64,000 bases of DNA from contig NZ_QLNV01000001.1 of the NCBI RefSeq assembly GCF_003285545.1, positions 310,001 through 374,000 of the forward strand, given 5' to 3'. Under the pieces are notes generated by a model. The model had not been told where the DNA came from, ran no database searches, and worked only from the letters and a program-made list of their open reading frames with translations. This DNA comes from Sinomicrobium soli (lineage in GTDB: Bacteria; Bacteroidota; Bacteroidia; Flavobacteriales; Flavobacteriaceae). Position numbers and translations under genes: made by a program. Positions 48,401 through 57,290 of this stretch are shown here, in pieces. Position 1 is the first letter of the stretch. Each line of letters begins with the position of its first letter.

Positions 48401-48954
48401 ATATAGGAAAATTGCAGGGTAGCTTCCGCAGAAACATTGATGCTGTAATTCCCGTCGATATCCGTGGTGGTCCCCCGGGTGCTTCCCTGTATGAGTACGG
48501 TAACACCGGGCAGGGGAATTCCCTGTTCGTCGGTCACCGTTCCGCGAACCTGGCCCTGTACCTCCGAATTCCGGTCCCGGTTTTCGGCATTCCCGGTTTC
48601 CTCAGGTCTGAGAAGGATCAGTTTATCCCTAAGTACATAGCCGATACCCGTGCCTTCCAGTATCTGGTCCAGGATATAGGATACGGGCCGGTTATCAGCC
48701 TTGATACTGACCTTCCTTCCGGTATCGATCTTACCGACGTTATAAATAAACTTGAACTCCGTTTTCGACTCTATTTCTTTCAGGATATTTTCCAGGGACA
48801 TATCGTGTACATCCAGGGTTATCCTGGCCTTTTGCGGATAAGAGTTGGCGTGTAAGGAAAGAAAAGAAGAGATTAACAGTACGGTCCATATTTTCCGGAC
48901 AGACCCTCCGAACAGGGCGTGCTTCTCCCTGTACCAACTTTGTTTTTTTTTCAT
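45496..48954 (-). CDS. SusC/RagA family TonB-dependent outer membrane transporter with STN domain
   Basis: 1152 residues. Signal sequence after a basic N-terminal extension (hydrophobic residues 23-37); STN/secretin-like signalling domain at about 50-115 (ITLDVHDMSLENILKEIE); carboxypeptidase-D-like domain (GTVTDEQGIPLPGVTVLIQG); TonB box region (EEVVIIGYGEVKKENITGSV); plug with GLQGLVAGVNV and IRIRGTTS; a 22-strand barrel ending with YSLGINIKF. The STN domain means it talks to an anti-sigma factor, matching the FecR and ECF sigma genes upstream. Energised by TonB/ExbBD such as those at 61-63 kb. Confidence 0.96.
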   Translation of the reverse strand: MKKKQSWYREKHALFGGSVRKIWTVLLISSFLSLHANSYPQKARITLDVHDMSLENILKEIESKTEFKFIYNVGKIDTGRKVSIKADNRPVSYILDQILEGTGIGYVLRDKLILLRPEETGNAENRDRNSEVQGQVRGTVTDEQGIPLPGVTVLIQGSTRGTTTDIDGNYSINVSAEATLQFSYIGFETLEEEVANRTVVDIRMETSVEEIEEVVIIGYGEVKKENITGSVGVVDMESFHNQAPAINVDQGLQGLVAGVNVSSPNGQPGSASKIRIRGTTSLFGSNQPLFVIDGIPVVAESNIPIGGSEGQSLGQELDNQGLSTPVGNINPNDIESISVLKDASAAAIYGSRAANGVIIINTKQGSRNSDVNFEFDLSSSIQELPGLDVFNATQFKEAWTTAVENSSRTDAFANAVRDGSYFGDADTNWEDIMDPGNRITTTANFSARGGTSATRYSASLSALDEKAGFKGSERKRYTINLNLNTNATRTWNFGTRIQATYAEQFATDAGLYDRIFRFRPDLPVRDEDGNYTFSPYYNLESPAALSEANNANNTFLFLGTFFTGLELMEGLKAETRLSVNYNSGIQKSFYPAFTFRGGWSRLQGTGEGYAQDSRSQSAVTQWQTTLTYFRQWDELHHVDAVLGTTFENVNKSYNKAFGEGFSNGILDNVSSATLGNGGLSTSEGSGLASYFGRLYYDYDSRYLATLVGRVDGSSKFAKENKYAFFPAVAVAWRASEEEFLRGNKTLNNLKFKASIGKTGQQDLGAYQWRTLYETYQYGGESAVILTQLGNDRLKWETTDQLDFGLEFGLFDNRISGEFGYYRKDTYDAIFPVIPPVSTGIVTVLANAGETRNTGLELLLHADLIRSKDFSWNIRVNATRNKNVLVSVGDDYKDENGIVSGIPNNGGQLKEGSAIGLIYGYEAEGIFQDQAAIDALNAAAPDGVYQHAETAPGDLRFKDITGPDGVPDGKITVLDQTIIGDAQPDVFGGFASTFRYKQLSLSAQFSYSIGNDLFWYAQAQDVNFFNTFSGENKLVDALNGWTPENPTRQPRAIYGDPNNNRRISSHYVHDASYLRLNTLNLRYDMPKRILQKLDFIDGIAVYGVAQNLFTITGYPGANPQGGTLFNNDISGAGRDTNRYPIPSIYSLGINIKF

Positions 48955-49172
48955 ACTTTTACAATGTTTGGTTAAAATGAGTGGAATTATTTAGCTAAAC
49001 GTTAAAATCAGGATCAGGGAATGTCAGCAGCATTTCCTGATCTCTTTTTTTTCATTCAATTGTCAGTTTATTGGTTATTATCCTGTTGCGTTATTCAAAT
49101 TCTTCATAACCTGGCAACAACCTGTCACCCTGCTCACCGTAAACCCGCAATCCGGAAGGTTCAGCCCGTTTA

Positions 49173-50327
49173 CTACGGTGCCGTAATCATGATTTTTCCA
49201 TTTTTCTTTTCAAATTTAAAAGGAGTGTCTTCGGCAAAAATGGCAAGGATCTCCTCTATGGATTCCACATCAAAGCTTGCGGTAAACACCTCGTCCTCCA
49301 ATTCGGGATACCGGTTGATGATCTCCACATTATAGGTACGCTGTAATTTCCGGATGATCTCGGGGAAAGCCGTGTTCGTCAGGACCAGCCTCCCTTCGAG
49401 CCAGGCAGTATGTTCCCGCACATCAGCCTCTTCTACACTCAGCGCTTTGCGTTCCCTGTTAAAAGCCCCCCTTTGTCCCGGTTTGAGTATAACTTCCCGG
49501 CCCGGTCCGGCATTTTCTTCATCGTACATTTTTACGGAACCTTCCGTAAGGACCACCGCGACCTCCCTGTCACCGGTATAGGAAGACAGGTTAAAGGATG
49601 TACCCAGCACCTCTACCCCCACACCCTCTGCCGAGATCACAAAAGGATGTTGCTCATCTCTTGCCACCTTGAAATAGGCTTCACCCCGGAGTACCACACT
49701 ACGTGTTTCCCCTTTGCCAAAACTGTCGGGATACGTCATGGAGCTTCCCGAATTCAGGGTAACATATGTACCGTCGGCCAGTTTAAGGGTAAAAGTCTGC
49801 CCGTAAGGAACTTCTATGGTACTCATGGAAGCTTCCCTTCCGGCAGCGGCATGCTGCCCGTAATCCAGGGTATCCCCGTGCTGAACTGCAACGATAGTGC
49901 CCTCTTTATTTTTCAGGTGTTTTGCCTCCCCCTTTGTCATAAGTTCGAGTTTCCCTTTATCCAGGGTAATCTTTACGGTATTACCCGGTACGTCGGCCTC
50001 CCTATTGGAGAAAGGACGGTATAACACGGTCAGTGCCATACAAACTCCCACCAGGGCAGCCGCTGCACTCCACATAAATACGGGATGCCGCTTTCTTCGC
50101 CACGGCGCTCTTCCCTGCTTCGACCGTTTTACCAGGTCTTCCCAGATACTATCGACATCCAGTTCCCTTATCCTTTCCAGGTCCTGCCCCTGAAGCCTTA
50201 TTTGCTCAAGCTTCCTGTATAGTGCGGCATTTTCAGGAGGCCCATCCAACCATGTTTTGAATTCTTTTTCTTCTTCAGGGCTCAATGCCGTATTCAGCCT
50301 TTTAATAATGATATCTTCTATGTCCAC
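49173..50327 (-). CDS. FecR family anti-sigma factor
   Basis: 384 residues if translation begins at the GTG at 50327 (VDIEDIIIKRLNTALSPEEE). An in-frame ATG at 50408 would add 27 residues that do not resemble the family, so I prefer the GTG. N-terminal cytoplasmic anti-sigma part with a WLDGPPENAALY block, one TM helix (FMWSAAAALVGVCMALTVLY), then the periplasmic FecR domain (TIEVPYGQTFTLKLADGTYV, TLNSGSSMTYPD) and the C-terminal DUF4974-like domain (TAFPEIIRKLQRTYNVEI). Receives the signal from the STN domain of SusC and releases the ECF sigma factor. Confidence 0.92.
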   Translation of the reverse strand: MDIEDIIIKRLNTALSPEEEKEFKTWLDGPPENAALYRKLEQIRLQGQDLERIRELDVDSIWEDLVKRSKQGRAPWRRKRHPVFMWSAAAALVGVCMALTVLYRPFSNREADVPGNTVKITLDKGKLELMTKGEAKHLKNKEGTIVAVQHGDTLDYGQHAAAGREASMSTIEVPYGQTFTLKLADGTYVTLNSGSSMTYPDSFGKGETRSVVLRGEAYFKVARDEQHPFVISAEGVGVEVLGTSFNLSSYTGDREVAVVLTEGSVKMYDEENAGPGREVILKPGQRGAFNRERKALSVEEADVREHTAWLEGRLVLTNTAFPEIIRKLQRTYNVEIINRYPELEDEVFTASFDVESIEEILAIFAEDTPFKFEKKNGKIMITAP

Positions 50328-50560
50328 GTGTTTGGTTTTTTTGACACCGGCTAAAACGTGCAAAATATTGCACAGATTAACCGCTGCGCGCTTACATGAT
50401 TTTCTCAATCAATGTAATTTAGTGTAGGTTATTTATTATTAGCAAAACCTGTGTTCTTTTCATAATATCTTTTGCTTTCCGGGCCTTGCTTTAACTATAA
50501 GAGCACAAAAAATAAAAACAGGGTGATCGGGGTTTGAAAAAAAACGGAATTTTATAAAAA

Positions 50561-50776
50561 GAACTCGTCTTGAGTTATTATAATTTGCTGCAAAACCCTC
50601 TTTTGCACCCATATTTTGTCTTTTTCTCTCCCCATAGCTATGGCTATGTGGCTCAAAAAAGCCTTCATCTGGGCACAGGGCGGAGCGTTACGAAACAGCC
50701 CAGTGGGCTGTTTTAGCGAACGAGCCAGCTGGCGCAAGGGCAGGTTAGCCTAAATGAAACAACCCAAGATGAGTTC
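50561..50776. mobile_element. MITE-like 216-bp element with terminal inverted repeats
   Basis: Ends are GAACTCGTCTTGAGTT (50561-50576) and, on the other strand, GAACTCATCTTGGGTT (50761-50776): 16-base inverted repeats with two mismatches. Inside are perfect palindromes: CCATAGCTATGG (50633-50644), AAACAGCCCA-G-TGGGCTGTTT (50692-50712) and GCCAGCTGGC (near 50724-50733). A 61-codon ORF on the minus strand spans most of it but shows no known motif. No transposase. It lies in the 492-base gap between FecR and the sigma gene; the rest of that gap holds nothing recognised. Confidence 0.6.
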
Positions 50777-50819
50777 AAAGTCAATGCCAAAGCGAAGCTG
50801 AAGAAACTTCAACAACATC

Positions 50820-51353
50820 TCAGAAAAACAGCCCCGGCACCGCAAACAGGAGCAGCGGAATATGTACCAGGGATTGCCGCAATATCTTATATGCCTTTTT
50901 TACCTGGGTCTTTATGGTATTGACCGATACGCCGAGGCCTTCCGCTGCTTCGGAATATTTCAGGCCGTGAACCACACATAATTCGAAGGCTTTCCGGTAT
51001 CCCTCCGGCAATTTACTGATCTCGTTTACCAGCATATACGCCTCTTCCCGGGCTATTATCTCATGTTCACCCGTCTTCTCCTGAGCCGCAACAGTCTCGA
51101 TTTCATCCGTCAGGCTTCTCAACTTCCCTTTCCTTTTCCTGCTTTTAAGGCTCTCGTGATAAACGCTTTGCCGCACATAGGCATCGATGTCCTTTACATG
51201 CGATATATCGTTCTTTTCCAGCAATGTCAGAAAAACTTCCTGTACAATATCCTTGGCCTCGTCCACATCCAGCACATAACTATACGAAAACCGGCACAGA
51301 TCCTTAAAATGCTCCTGAAAAACAGATCTCAATATTTTTTCCTTCCCTTTCAA
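50820..51353 (-). CDS. ECF-type RNA polymerase sigma-70 factor
   Basis: 177 residues. Region 2 (DLCRFSYSYVLDVDEAKDIVQEVFLTLLE) and region 4 (ISKLPEGYRKAFELCVVHGLKYSEAAEGLGVSVNTIKTQVKK, split here as the visible helices) make a compact ECF sigma of the Bacteroidota FecI-like group; the C-terminus is hydrophobic (LVHIPLLLFAVPGLFF), as is often seen. It should be held by the FecR protein encoded next and direct transcription of the SusCD-M16 operon. Transcribed from the promoter at 51373-51403. Confidence 0.93.
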   Translation of the reverse strand: MKGKEKILRSVFQEHFKDLCRFSYSYVLDVDEAKDIVQEVFLTLLEKNDISHVKDIDAYVRQSVYHESLKSRKRKGKLRSLTDEIETVAAQEKTGEHEIIAREEAYMLVNEISKLPEGYRKAFELCVVHGLKYSEAAEGLGVSVNTIKTQVKKAYKILRQSLVHIPLLLFAVPGLFF

Positions 51354-51372
51354 TAAAATGTATTTTTTATGT

Positions 51373-51403
51373 TAAAAGTACATCAATCCTTCGTACCATC
51401 AAA
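51373..51403 (-). promoter_or_regulatory. ECF sigma gene promoter
   Basis: On the minus strand TTTG, 19 bases, TACTTTTA: the Bacteroidota consensus with one mismatch in the last base. Ends about 20 bases before the ATG at 51353. Confidence 0.6.
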
Positions 51404-51478
51404 TTGTGAATTTCGACTTGTTTTTCACGCCATAAGGATACAACAAAACAGTTTCACTTTCAATATCCGAATATTTTT

Positions 51479-51511
51479 TTTGTAAAATGACGTTGTTTAT
51501 TAATAGTTTTG
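51479..51511 (+). promoter_or_regulatory. Promoter of the disrupted TonB receptor gene
   Basis: TTTG, 21 bases, TAGTTTTG: a full match to TTTG-N19-23-TAnnTTTG. It points to the receptor gene at 51663 with a leader of about 145 bases. The promoter is intact although the gene carries two stop codons. Confidence 0.65.
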
Positions 51512-51662
51512 TGAACACCCGTTTTATGCAAATTACCCCCTAAAATACTTAATATCAATGATTTTAATAAATCCGGTGGTGATAAATTATCAGGTTGATG
51601 AGTCATTCGGGCAGCGCTCAATAACCAAAGCATACCGTTTAAATTATTCTTAGACCCATCAA

Positions 51663-54092
51663 ATGACTATCAAACACCTCTCCGTTTTCTGCTGTTTATC
51701 CCTTTTTTGCGCAAATGCCCGGATTTTGCCGGGTACCGCCGGGCAAAAGGAGGCTGCAAGGGTTGAGGTTTCAGGGTACATCGTCAATGAAGAAAACAAA
51801 GCCGTCCCTTATGCAGCCATAGTGTTCCGGGACCTGGATACCGGCGAAAGTTCCGGCACCATGGCCGATGGGGAGGAAGGCTTTTTCTCGCTTGAAATAC
51901 TTCCCGGAACATATATGGTCGAGGTCAGCAGCACAGGCTATTTCACCAGTACGAAAGAGATAGAGATCCTTGAAAAGACCAGGCTTCCCCCTTTTGTGCT
52001 CAAGGAAAAGGCAGAAGTACTCGACGAAGTTGTGGTACGGCATGAGATACAGCGAAAAATAAAACACAATGCCACCGGAATGGTGGTAAGTCCGCAAAAC
52101 GATTCGCTGTTTAAAAAGATCTCCACCACAGATATCCTGGAGCTCCTTCCGGGAGTAAGCATCTCCGAAAACGGGAATATCTCCCTGAATGGTGTTCCGG
52201 CAATGGTTACCATAGACGGCAAGCCCCGGCGGCTGACAGGTGACCTCCTGAAAACTTTCCTCGAAAGTATAAGCGGGGACCAGCTGAAAACGATCGAACT
52301 GATCAATAATCCCTCGGCCAGATACAGCGGACATGTGAAAAAGGTGATCGACATCACGCTAAAGCGGGAGCGGGACGACGGGATTTCCGGAACCGTATCC
52401 ACCAGGGTAAACAATGCCAACCTGGGGGTTTCTCCCGGTATCGGGCTGGACTATAAAAGGGGAAAATTCACTTTTTCCTTCTTCTCCATGCCCTATTCCA
52501 TTTTCCGGAGAAAACGGGAGACGTACACCTTCCGGCACGATTCCGAACAATAGCTATCGTTCCGCGAGACCGGGGCCGAACATTCAGAATCGGACCGGTT
52601 CAGCTATCAACTGGGCACGGATTACACCATAGACGAAAAGAGTTCCATCCTGCTGAATGTCCATTGGGAACAGCGTAATGCGGAACGCGATGTCGATTTT
52701 AAAAGCGAACAGTCCTTATACGGCCAGCCGGAAAAAACGTATACCGATAAAAACTTCTTCCGCTCCGGGAACAGTGCTTACGGTATCGACCTGGGTTATC
52801 GCTACGATATCGAGAAAAACAAAACACGCCTCGATATCGCCGGGAGCTATGGCAGGGGACAAACAGACGATAACGATCGGTATACCGGGGAAACGACAGA
52901 ACCGGGGCAGGACTCCGGTACGCGGAACACCAGCAGAAACGAAAGGAACGAAGAGCATTTTTATGTGAGTGCCCGGACCGATTACAGTACAAAATTCGGA
53001 GACCTGGACCAGTATAATTACGAGATGGGCGTCAAATTTGACCACGTATTTCTCCACAACATGAACACTTTCGAACATTTTGACCCCGCAATGCAGTTAT
53101 TCGAAACAGATCCTGCACTTTCCACCGATTTTGACTACCGCGAAAACACGTATGCCGGCTATGCCTCCATCAGTTCCAGCGGCGGCCGGTTGAAATACTC
53201 GGCAGGGATAAGGCTGGAGCATACCCGGACCAGCAGCCATGTGAAAACGGAACAGCAGCAACAGGTCAATTCCTTCTTTAATATCATGCCTGTAGCATCG
53301 GTCAAATACATGATCGATAAGCGTCAGACCAGCAATATAAACCTGTCGTACCGAAAAGGGTACTCCCTTCCGCCCTATATGCAGCTCAATCCCTTTGAAA
53401 ATTATGTCAATTCCAATACCCTGCGCCGCGGGAACCCCGACCTGGAACAAAGCATCTTTCATCTTATCAGCCTGGGGGTCACACTCAAAAACAGGTATTT
53501 CCTCACCTGGAGTTCCAACTATTACACCGATGTTATCGAGGTCGCCGAAACTATGGAAGACGAAACCAATATCATCTCCTAAACGAATATCGGAAACCGG
53601 TGGATACACCGGGCAAATTTTAATTCCAATATCAACCTCAGGCCGTGGTGGCGCGTCAATATGTCTTCCGATCTCAGTTTTGTAAAAGTCAGCGGAAAAA
53701 GGGTCAACACGCAGTTCAGCACTTTTTCACTGGGAGCAAACAACAACCTGATCTTGCGGAACGATCTTATCATCCGGTTAAATACCTCTTTAAATAACGG
53801 AGATTCCAGCAGTTACGGGGTGCCCAATGATTTTATCAGGGTATATGCATCGGCATCCGTCACCAAGAAATTCCTGTCAGACCAGCTCCAGGTCATCGCA
53901 CAGGTACACGACATCTTCGGTACAGGCAACCGGAAAGAAAACAGCTATACTATCGGAAGCACGACTTATACGAGCAGGAACACCATACAGAGACCCTCAG
54001 TATCCCTGAATATTTCCTACCGGTTTGCCTCGGGAAGCAAGATCAGCAAAAAGAACAAGAAAGCGAGCCATGTAGACGGAAGCAGGTTTTAA
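51663..54092 (+). pseudogene. TonB-dependent receptor / outer membrane barrel gene with two in-frame stops
   Basis: One continuous frame of about 809 codons broken only by TAG at 52551-52553 and TAA at 53580-53582; no frameshift is needed on either side. Signal peptide (residues 1-20), a carboxypeptidase-like regulatory domain (SGYIVNEENKAVPYAAIVF), plug (STTDILELLPGVSISENGNI, GVPAMVTIDGKPRRLTG) and a beta-barrel of the outer-membrane-barrel type 3 group (ANFNSNINLRPWWRVNMSSD) ending ISYRFASGSK and a basic tail. Length is what the family needs. Codon use after each stop remains normal, so loss is recent, or the stops are read through, or they are base-call errors. Confidence 0.85.
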
Positions 54093-54110
54093 CCCCTTCC
54101 TGAAACCAAT

Positions 54111-54135
54111 AAAAAAGCCTCCCGGAAAGGAGGCT
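54111..54135 (+). terminator. Terminator copy shared with the tRNA-Val locus
   Basis: AGCCTCC-CGGAAA-GGAGGCT, identical to the hairpin at 59398-59417 after the tRNA-Val genes, with the same A run before it. Here it lies between the receptor gene and a tRNA-like remnant. Confidence 0.7.
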
Positions 54136-54141
54136 GAAAAA

Positions 54142-54215
54142 ATGTGGGGCTACCAGGTTCGAAACAGTGACTCTTCCCGACAGCAAGTCGGGGATGCTAT
54201 GAGACAGTCCCGGGC
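54142..54215 (-). repeat. tRNA-derived remnant with CCCGAC/GTCGGG hairpin
   Basis: The bases after the hairpin match the 3' end of tRNA-Val (GTGGGGCTACCAGGTTCGAA against GTGGGCCCTACTGGGTTCGA at 59424), then the anticodon arm is replaced by CCCGAC-AGCAA-GTCGGG (54176-54192) followed by GATGCT, as in the tRNA-like pseudogenes at 32.6-32.9 kb. The T arm no longer pairs. The rest of the 357-base gap (to 54449) holds a reading frame that I could not support as a gene. Confidence 0.6.
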
Positions 54216-54449
54216 AATATTTTGCAACAGAACCTTTTTGCTCGTCTTATAATCGACAATTTCAGAAAGATCCCTTTCTTCCGGGATCTTCTCAGTAAGC
54301 TCGTGGTTGTCTTCATGTACTTTCTCCAGGATATCCGGATGATTCAAATACTACGATATAACGAACGGAAATTAATTCTACAAGCCCTTCTGGAATGAAG
54401 ATTTTCCATTTCCATAAAGAGACCTGTTTTTATTGTGGTTCTTCCATCT

Positions 54450-55316
54450 TCACAGGTACTTCAGTAAGGAAGATGATATACGGGATGCCTTTAGTTGTTG
54501 CAAGGCATTCCCCTTTATTTGCCGCACTCTTTCCCGTGTCAGGTCCATGGATGTGGCGATGTCTTCCAATCTTTTAGGACTATTACCCTGAAGCCCGTAG
54601 AACTTTATCATGATTTCTTTTTCTCTTACTGAAAGGACATTGAGAAGATTGGCAATATCAGTCCTGAGTGACATGTTCAACAGATTATCGTCCGGAACGG
54701 GAGAATCGACAGCCTCTATTACAGTATACAAGCTATTTCCCTGGTCTTCATCGTTTTTTAACGGGGAATCCAGAGAGAGGTTTCTTCGGGAGTTTAGAAG
54801 GCAGGTTTCAATTTCGGAGAGAGAAACTTCCAGGAAATCAGATATCTCCTCCGGGGAAGGTTTTCGCTCAAAAGTCTGCTCCAGGAAAATAACAGCCTGA
54901 TTTATTTTACCTATCATCCCTATTTTGTTCAAAGGGAGTCTCACCATTCTGGAGTTTTCACTAACAGCCTGTATTATGGCCTGCCGGATCCACCATACCG
55001 CGTATGAAATAAACTTAAAACCTCTTGTAGGATCAAATCGTCCGGCTGCTTTAATCAAACCCAGGTTCCCTTCATTTATAAGGTCGGAAAGAGGCAATCC
55101 CTGGTATTGGTATTGTTTGGCCACGGAGACCACAAATCTTAGATTGGCATTGACCATCGTTTTTAAGGCATCCTGATCTCCAAGCCTGATTTTTTCGGCC
55201 AGTTCTATTTCCTCATCACTGGTTATCAAGGCAATTTTAGAAATATCCAGCAGGTATTTGTCTAAAGTAGTGCCTTTTCTGTTAGTGATTTGACGAGGTA
55301 TTTTTAACTGTCTCAT
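54450..55316 (-). CDS. RpoD-like sigma-70 factor, second (accessory) copy
   Basis: 288 residues. Begins like the Bacteroidota primary sigma factor (MRQLKIPRQITNRKGTTLDK) and keeps region 1.2, 2 (NLRFVVSVAKQYQYQGLPLS; GFKFISYAVWWIRQAIIQAV), 3 and 4.2 (DLTRERVRQIKGNALQQLKA). Changes against what I recall of the primary factor: RMVRLPLNKIGMIGKINQAV, region 4 LEDIATSMDLTRERV, and an acidic NDEDQGNSLYTVIEAVDSP linker. So it is an extra group 2 sigma. Near the desaturase gene on the same strand (275 bases away) and a row of stress-type genes; a regulatory link is only inference. Confidence 0.9.
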   Translation of the reverse strand: MRQLKIPRQITNRKGTTLDKYLLDISKIALITSDEEIELAEKIRLGDQDALKTMVNANLRFVVSVAKQYQYQGLPLSDLINEGNLGLIKAAGRFDPTRGFKFISYAVWWIRQAIIQAVSENSRMVRLPLNKIGMIGKINQAVIFLEQTFERKPSPEEISDFLEVSLSEIETCLLNSRRNLSLDSPLKNDEDQGNSLYTVIEAVDSPVPDDNLLNMSLRTDIANLLNVLSVREKEIMIKFYGLQGNSPKRLEDIATSMDLTRERVRQIKGNALQQLKASRISSSLLKYL

Positions 55317-55591
55317 ATATAGTTTTTAGCATGGTGAAGAATAAAATAATTATAGGGGAATAAAAAGACCACCCTGGCGTAACTTTTTTCAGTTTCTGCT
55401 TTTTCAGCCGCCTACATCCGAAATTATTGTTTTATGGAGATTTATGTAGAAGATCTTGCAAAGTAGGAATGCTAAGTTTTGTACTTCTACTTTAAAAGGT
55501 GGATTTTCTTAAAACGATTAAAGGTATGATTTGCTCACTGTAACCTAAAAGAATATTTCTGTCAGGAGTTTGAAAGAGGTAAACAAACAGG

Positions 55592-56692
55592 TCAGGACGA
55601 TACCATCGTCATTTCTGTTTTTCCCAACCGCCGGAGCATTCTTACGTGATCAGCAATGGCTGAGGCAAAAGTCTTTTTTATGTGGTACGGAAGGCCGTAT
55701 TCATGTGCCGTTTTCGCAACGATATGAGATATTTTCCTGTAGTGAACATGGCATATATTAGGCAGTAGATGATGCTCTACCTGGTAGTTCAGGCCTCCTA
55801 TGAGCCAGGAGAAGAACCGGCTTCGGGGCGAAAAATTACTGGTCGTTTCCAGCTGATGGAGAAACCAGTCGTTTTCTATAACGCCGTCCTTGTCGGCCAG
55901 CGGATATTCGTTGGCGGGCATAATATGGGCCACCTGGAAAATACTGCTTATCCACAGGCCGGTGACCACGTGCATACACAAAAAGGCCAGTATAACGATC
56001 CAGGGCGACAGGGGAACCATGATAAGCGGCAGGACCAGCGCATAGGAATAATAAAGCAGTTTCCACCCAATCAGTTTAAATAATTCTTTTTTATATTTCT
56101 GTTCCCGGTTCAGCAACCCCATGTTCTTATACCGGATAAGCCTTACAAAATCTTTGGCAGTGATCCACATCAGGGTAGAGATGCTGTAAAAGAACCATAC
56201 GTAGACATGCTGAAACCTGTGGAGCCAATGCTTCTTGGCATGCGGTGAGAACCGCAGGAAAAACGGAACATTGATGTCATCGTCCGCCTGCTGAATGTTG
56301 GTATAGGTATGGTGTAACATATTGTGCTGTATTTTCCACACCGTGGCATTGGCGCCTATGAGATTCATGGTATAACCCAGGTACTTGTTTACTTTCCGGT
56401 GCCTGGAGTAAGAACCGTGAATGGCATCGTGCATAACGCCCATTCCTATCCCTGCCATGCCCAATCCGCTGATAACGTACAGGACAAAGAGCAGAAATAC
56501 ATGATGAATGATACCGGTGTTTATAAGGACCAGGGGAGCAAAGAAAGTAAAAAGCATAACCGCTGTTTTGCTAACCATGCTTTTGTTGGCATGCTTGCTG
56601 ATGTTGTGGGTTTTAAAGTAAGCGTTTACTCTCTTTCTCAATGTCCTGGAGAAGTCCGAACGTTTGTTTGCTGAAAATTTCAAGGTATTCAT
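55592..56692 (-). CDS. Membrane fatty acid desaturase (front-end, acyl-lipid/acyl-CoA type)
   Basis: 366 residues. Di-iron desaturase adding a double bond to acyl chains, probably with a role in membrane fluidity. Three His boxes: HDAIHG, HNMLHHTYTN and QVEHHLLPNI. The QxxHH third box marks the front-end (delta-6/linoleoyl-CoA-like) group. Hydrophobic pairs (MLFTFFAPLVLINTGIIHHV, MVPLSPWIVILAFLCMHVVT) give four or more TM helices. No cytochrome b5 domain is fused. It is isolated from other lipid genes. Confidence 0.93.
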   Translation of the reverse strand: MNTLKFSANKRSDFSRTLRKRVNAYFKTHNISKHANKSMVSKTAVMLFTFFAPLVLINTGIIHHVFLLFVLYVISGLGMAGIGMGVMHDAIHGSYSRHRKVNKYLGYTMNLIGANATVWKIQHNMLHHTYTNIQQADDDINVPFFLRFSPHAKKHWLHRFQHVYVWFFYSISTLMWITAKDFVRLIRYKNMGLLNREQKYKKELFKLIGWKLLYYSYALVLPLIMVPLSPWIVILAFLCMHVVTGLWISSIFQVAHIMPANEYPLADKDGVIENDWFLHQLETTSNFSPRSRFFSWLIGGLNYQVEHHLLPNICHVHYRKISHIVAKTAHEYGLPYHIKKTFASAIADHVRMLRRLGKTEMTMVSS

Positions 56693-57290
56693 AATATGGT
56701 ATTTTTAAGCCGTCAGCCTTTTTTGTAGCCTGTTGTTGTCATTAACCGGAAGACGGAACAAAAACTTTTTTAGCCCTGTCGCTGGGAAAAGACGGAAAGT
56801 CCGGGAAAAAGTAGGGAAATCAATATTTGTTTCATCCTGAATTCCTATGAAGACATAAGAAAACATCCCCTGCCCCGGGGCCGGGATCTTTTAAATTCAG
56901 CTTGTAAATGTTTAGTGCACTATCGCTATGTAAAATACAGAAGAGAGAAGCATTCAATAAAAGAGCATAAAACGCTGAAAATGAAGACCTGCAGAACTAT
57001 ATTTTATATGGGACACAAGGTAAGCATAATTTTTTGCGATTCCTAATTTAACGTCAGTTCGATATATGGCAATAGTCCAAACCCTAATTCGAAAAGCATC
57101 TTTGCGAACCCTGTCATAAACAGCTTGAGCCTGCCCTGAGCCCTTTGACTTCGCTCAGGATAAACTAAAGCCGAAGGGTTCACCGTGACGATTATTCTTA
57201 TATAGAACTCAGGTTAATTTAAAACCTTAAAAATATCTTGTATTACGGAGCGGCATGAGTTGTCTCATGAGGTTTTTCGGATACTGTCGT
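56693..57290. other. 598-base gap with a dispersed-type inverted repeat
   Basis: No convincing ORF. At 57135-57159 is CCTGAGC-CCTTTGACTT C-GCTCAGG type inverted repeat (arms CCTGAGC/GCTCAGG), part of a phrase (CCTGAGCGAAGTCGAAGGG in its other orientation) that I recall as a common dispersed element in Bacteroidota intergenic DNA. The other parts are AT-rich without features. Confidence 0.45.

Noticed and set aside
50552-50737. 61-codon ORF inside the palindromic element
   Set aside because: It is explained by the repeat itself; palindromes force the amino acid pattern and no protein motif is seen.
54150-54347. 65-codon minus-strand ORF (ILEKVHEDNHELTEKIPEER)
   Set aside because: It starts at a TTG two codons after a stop and runs into the tRNA-like repeat; could be the remains of a gene but not supportable.
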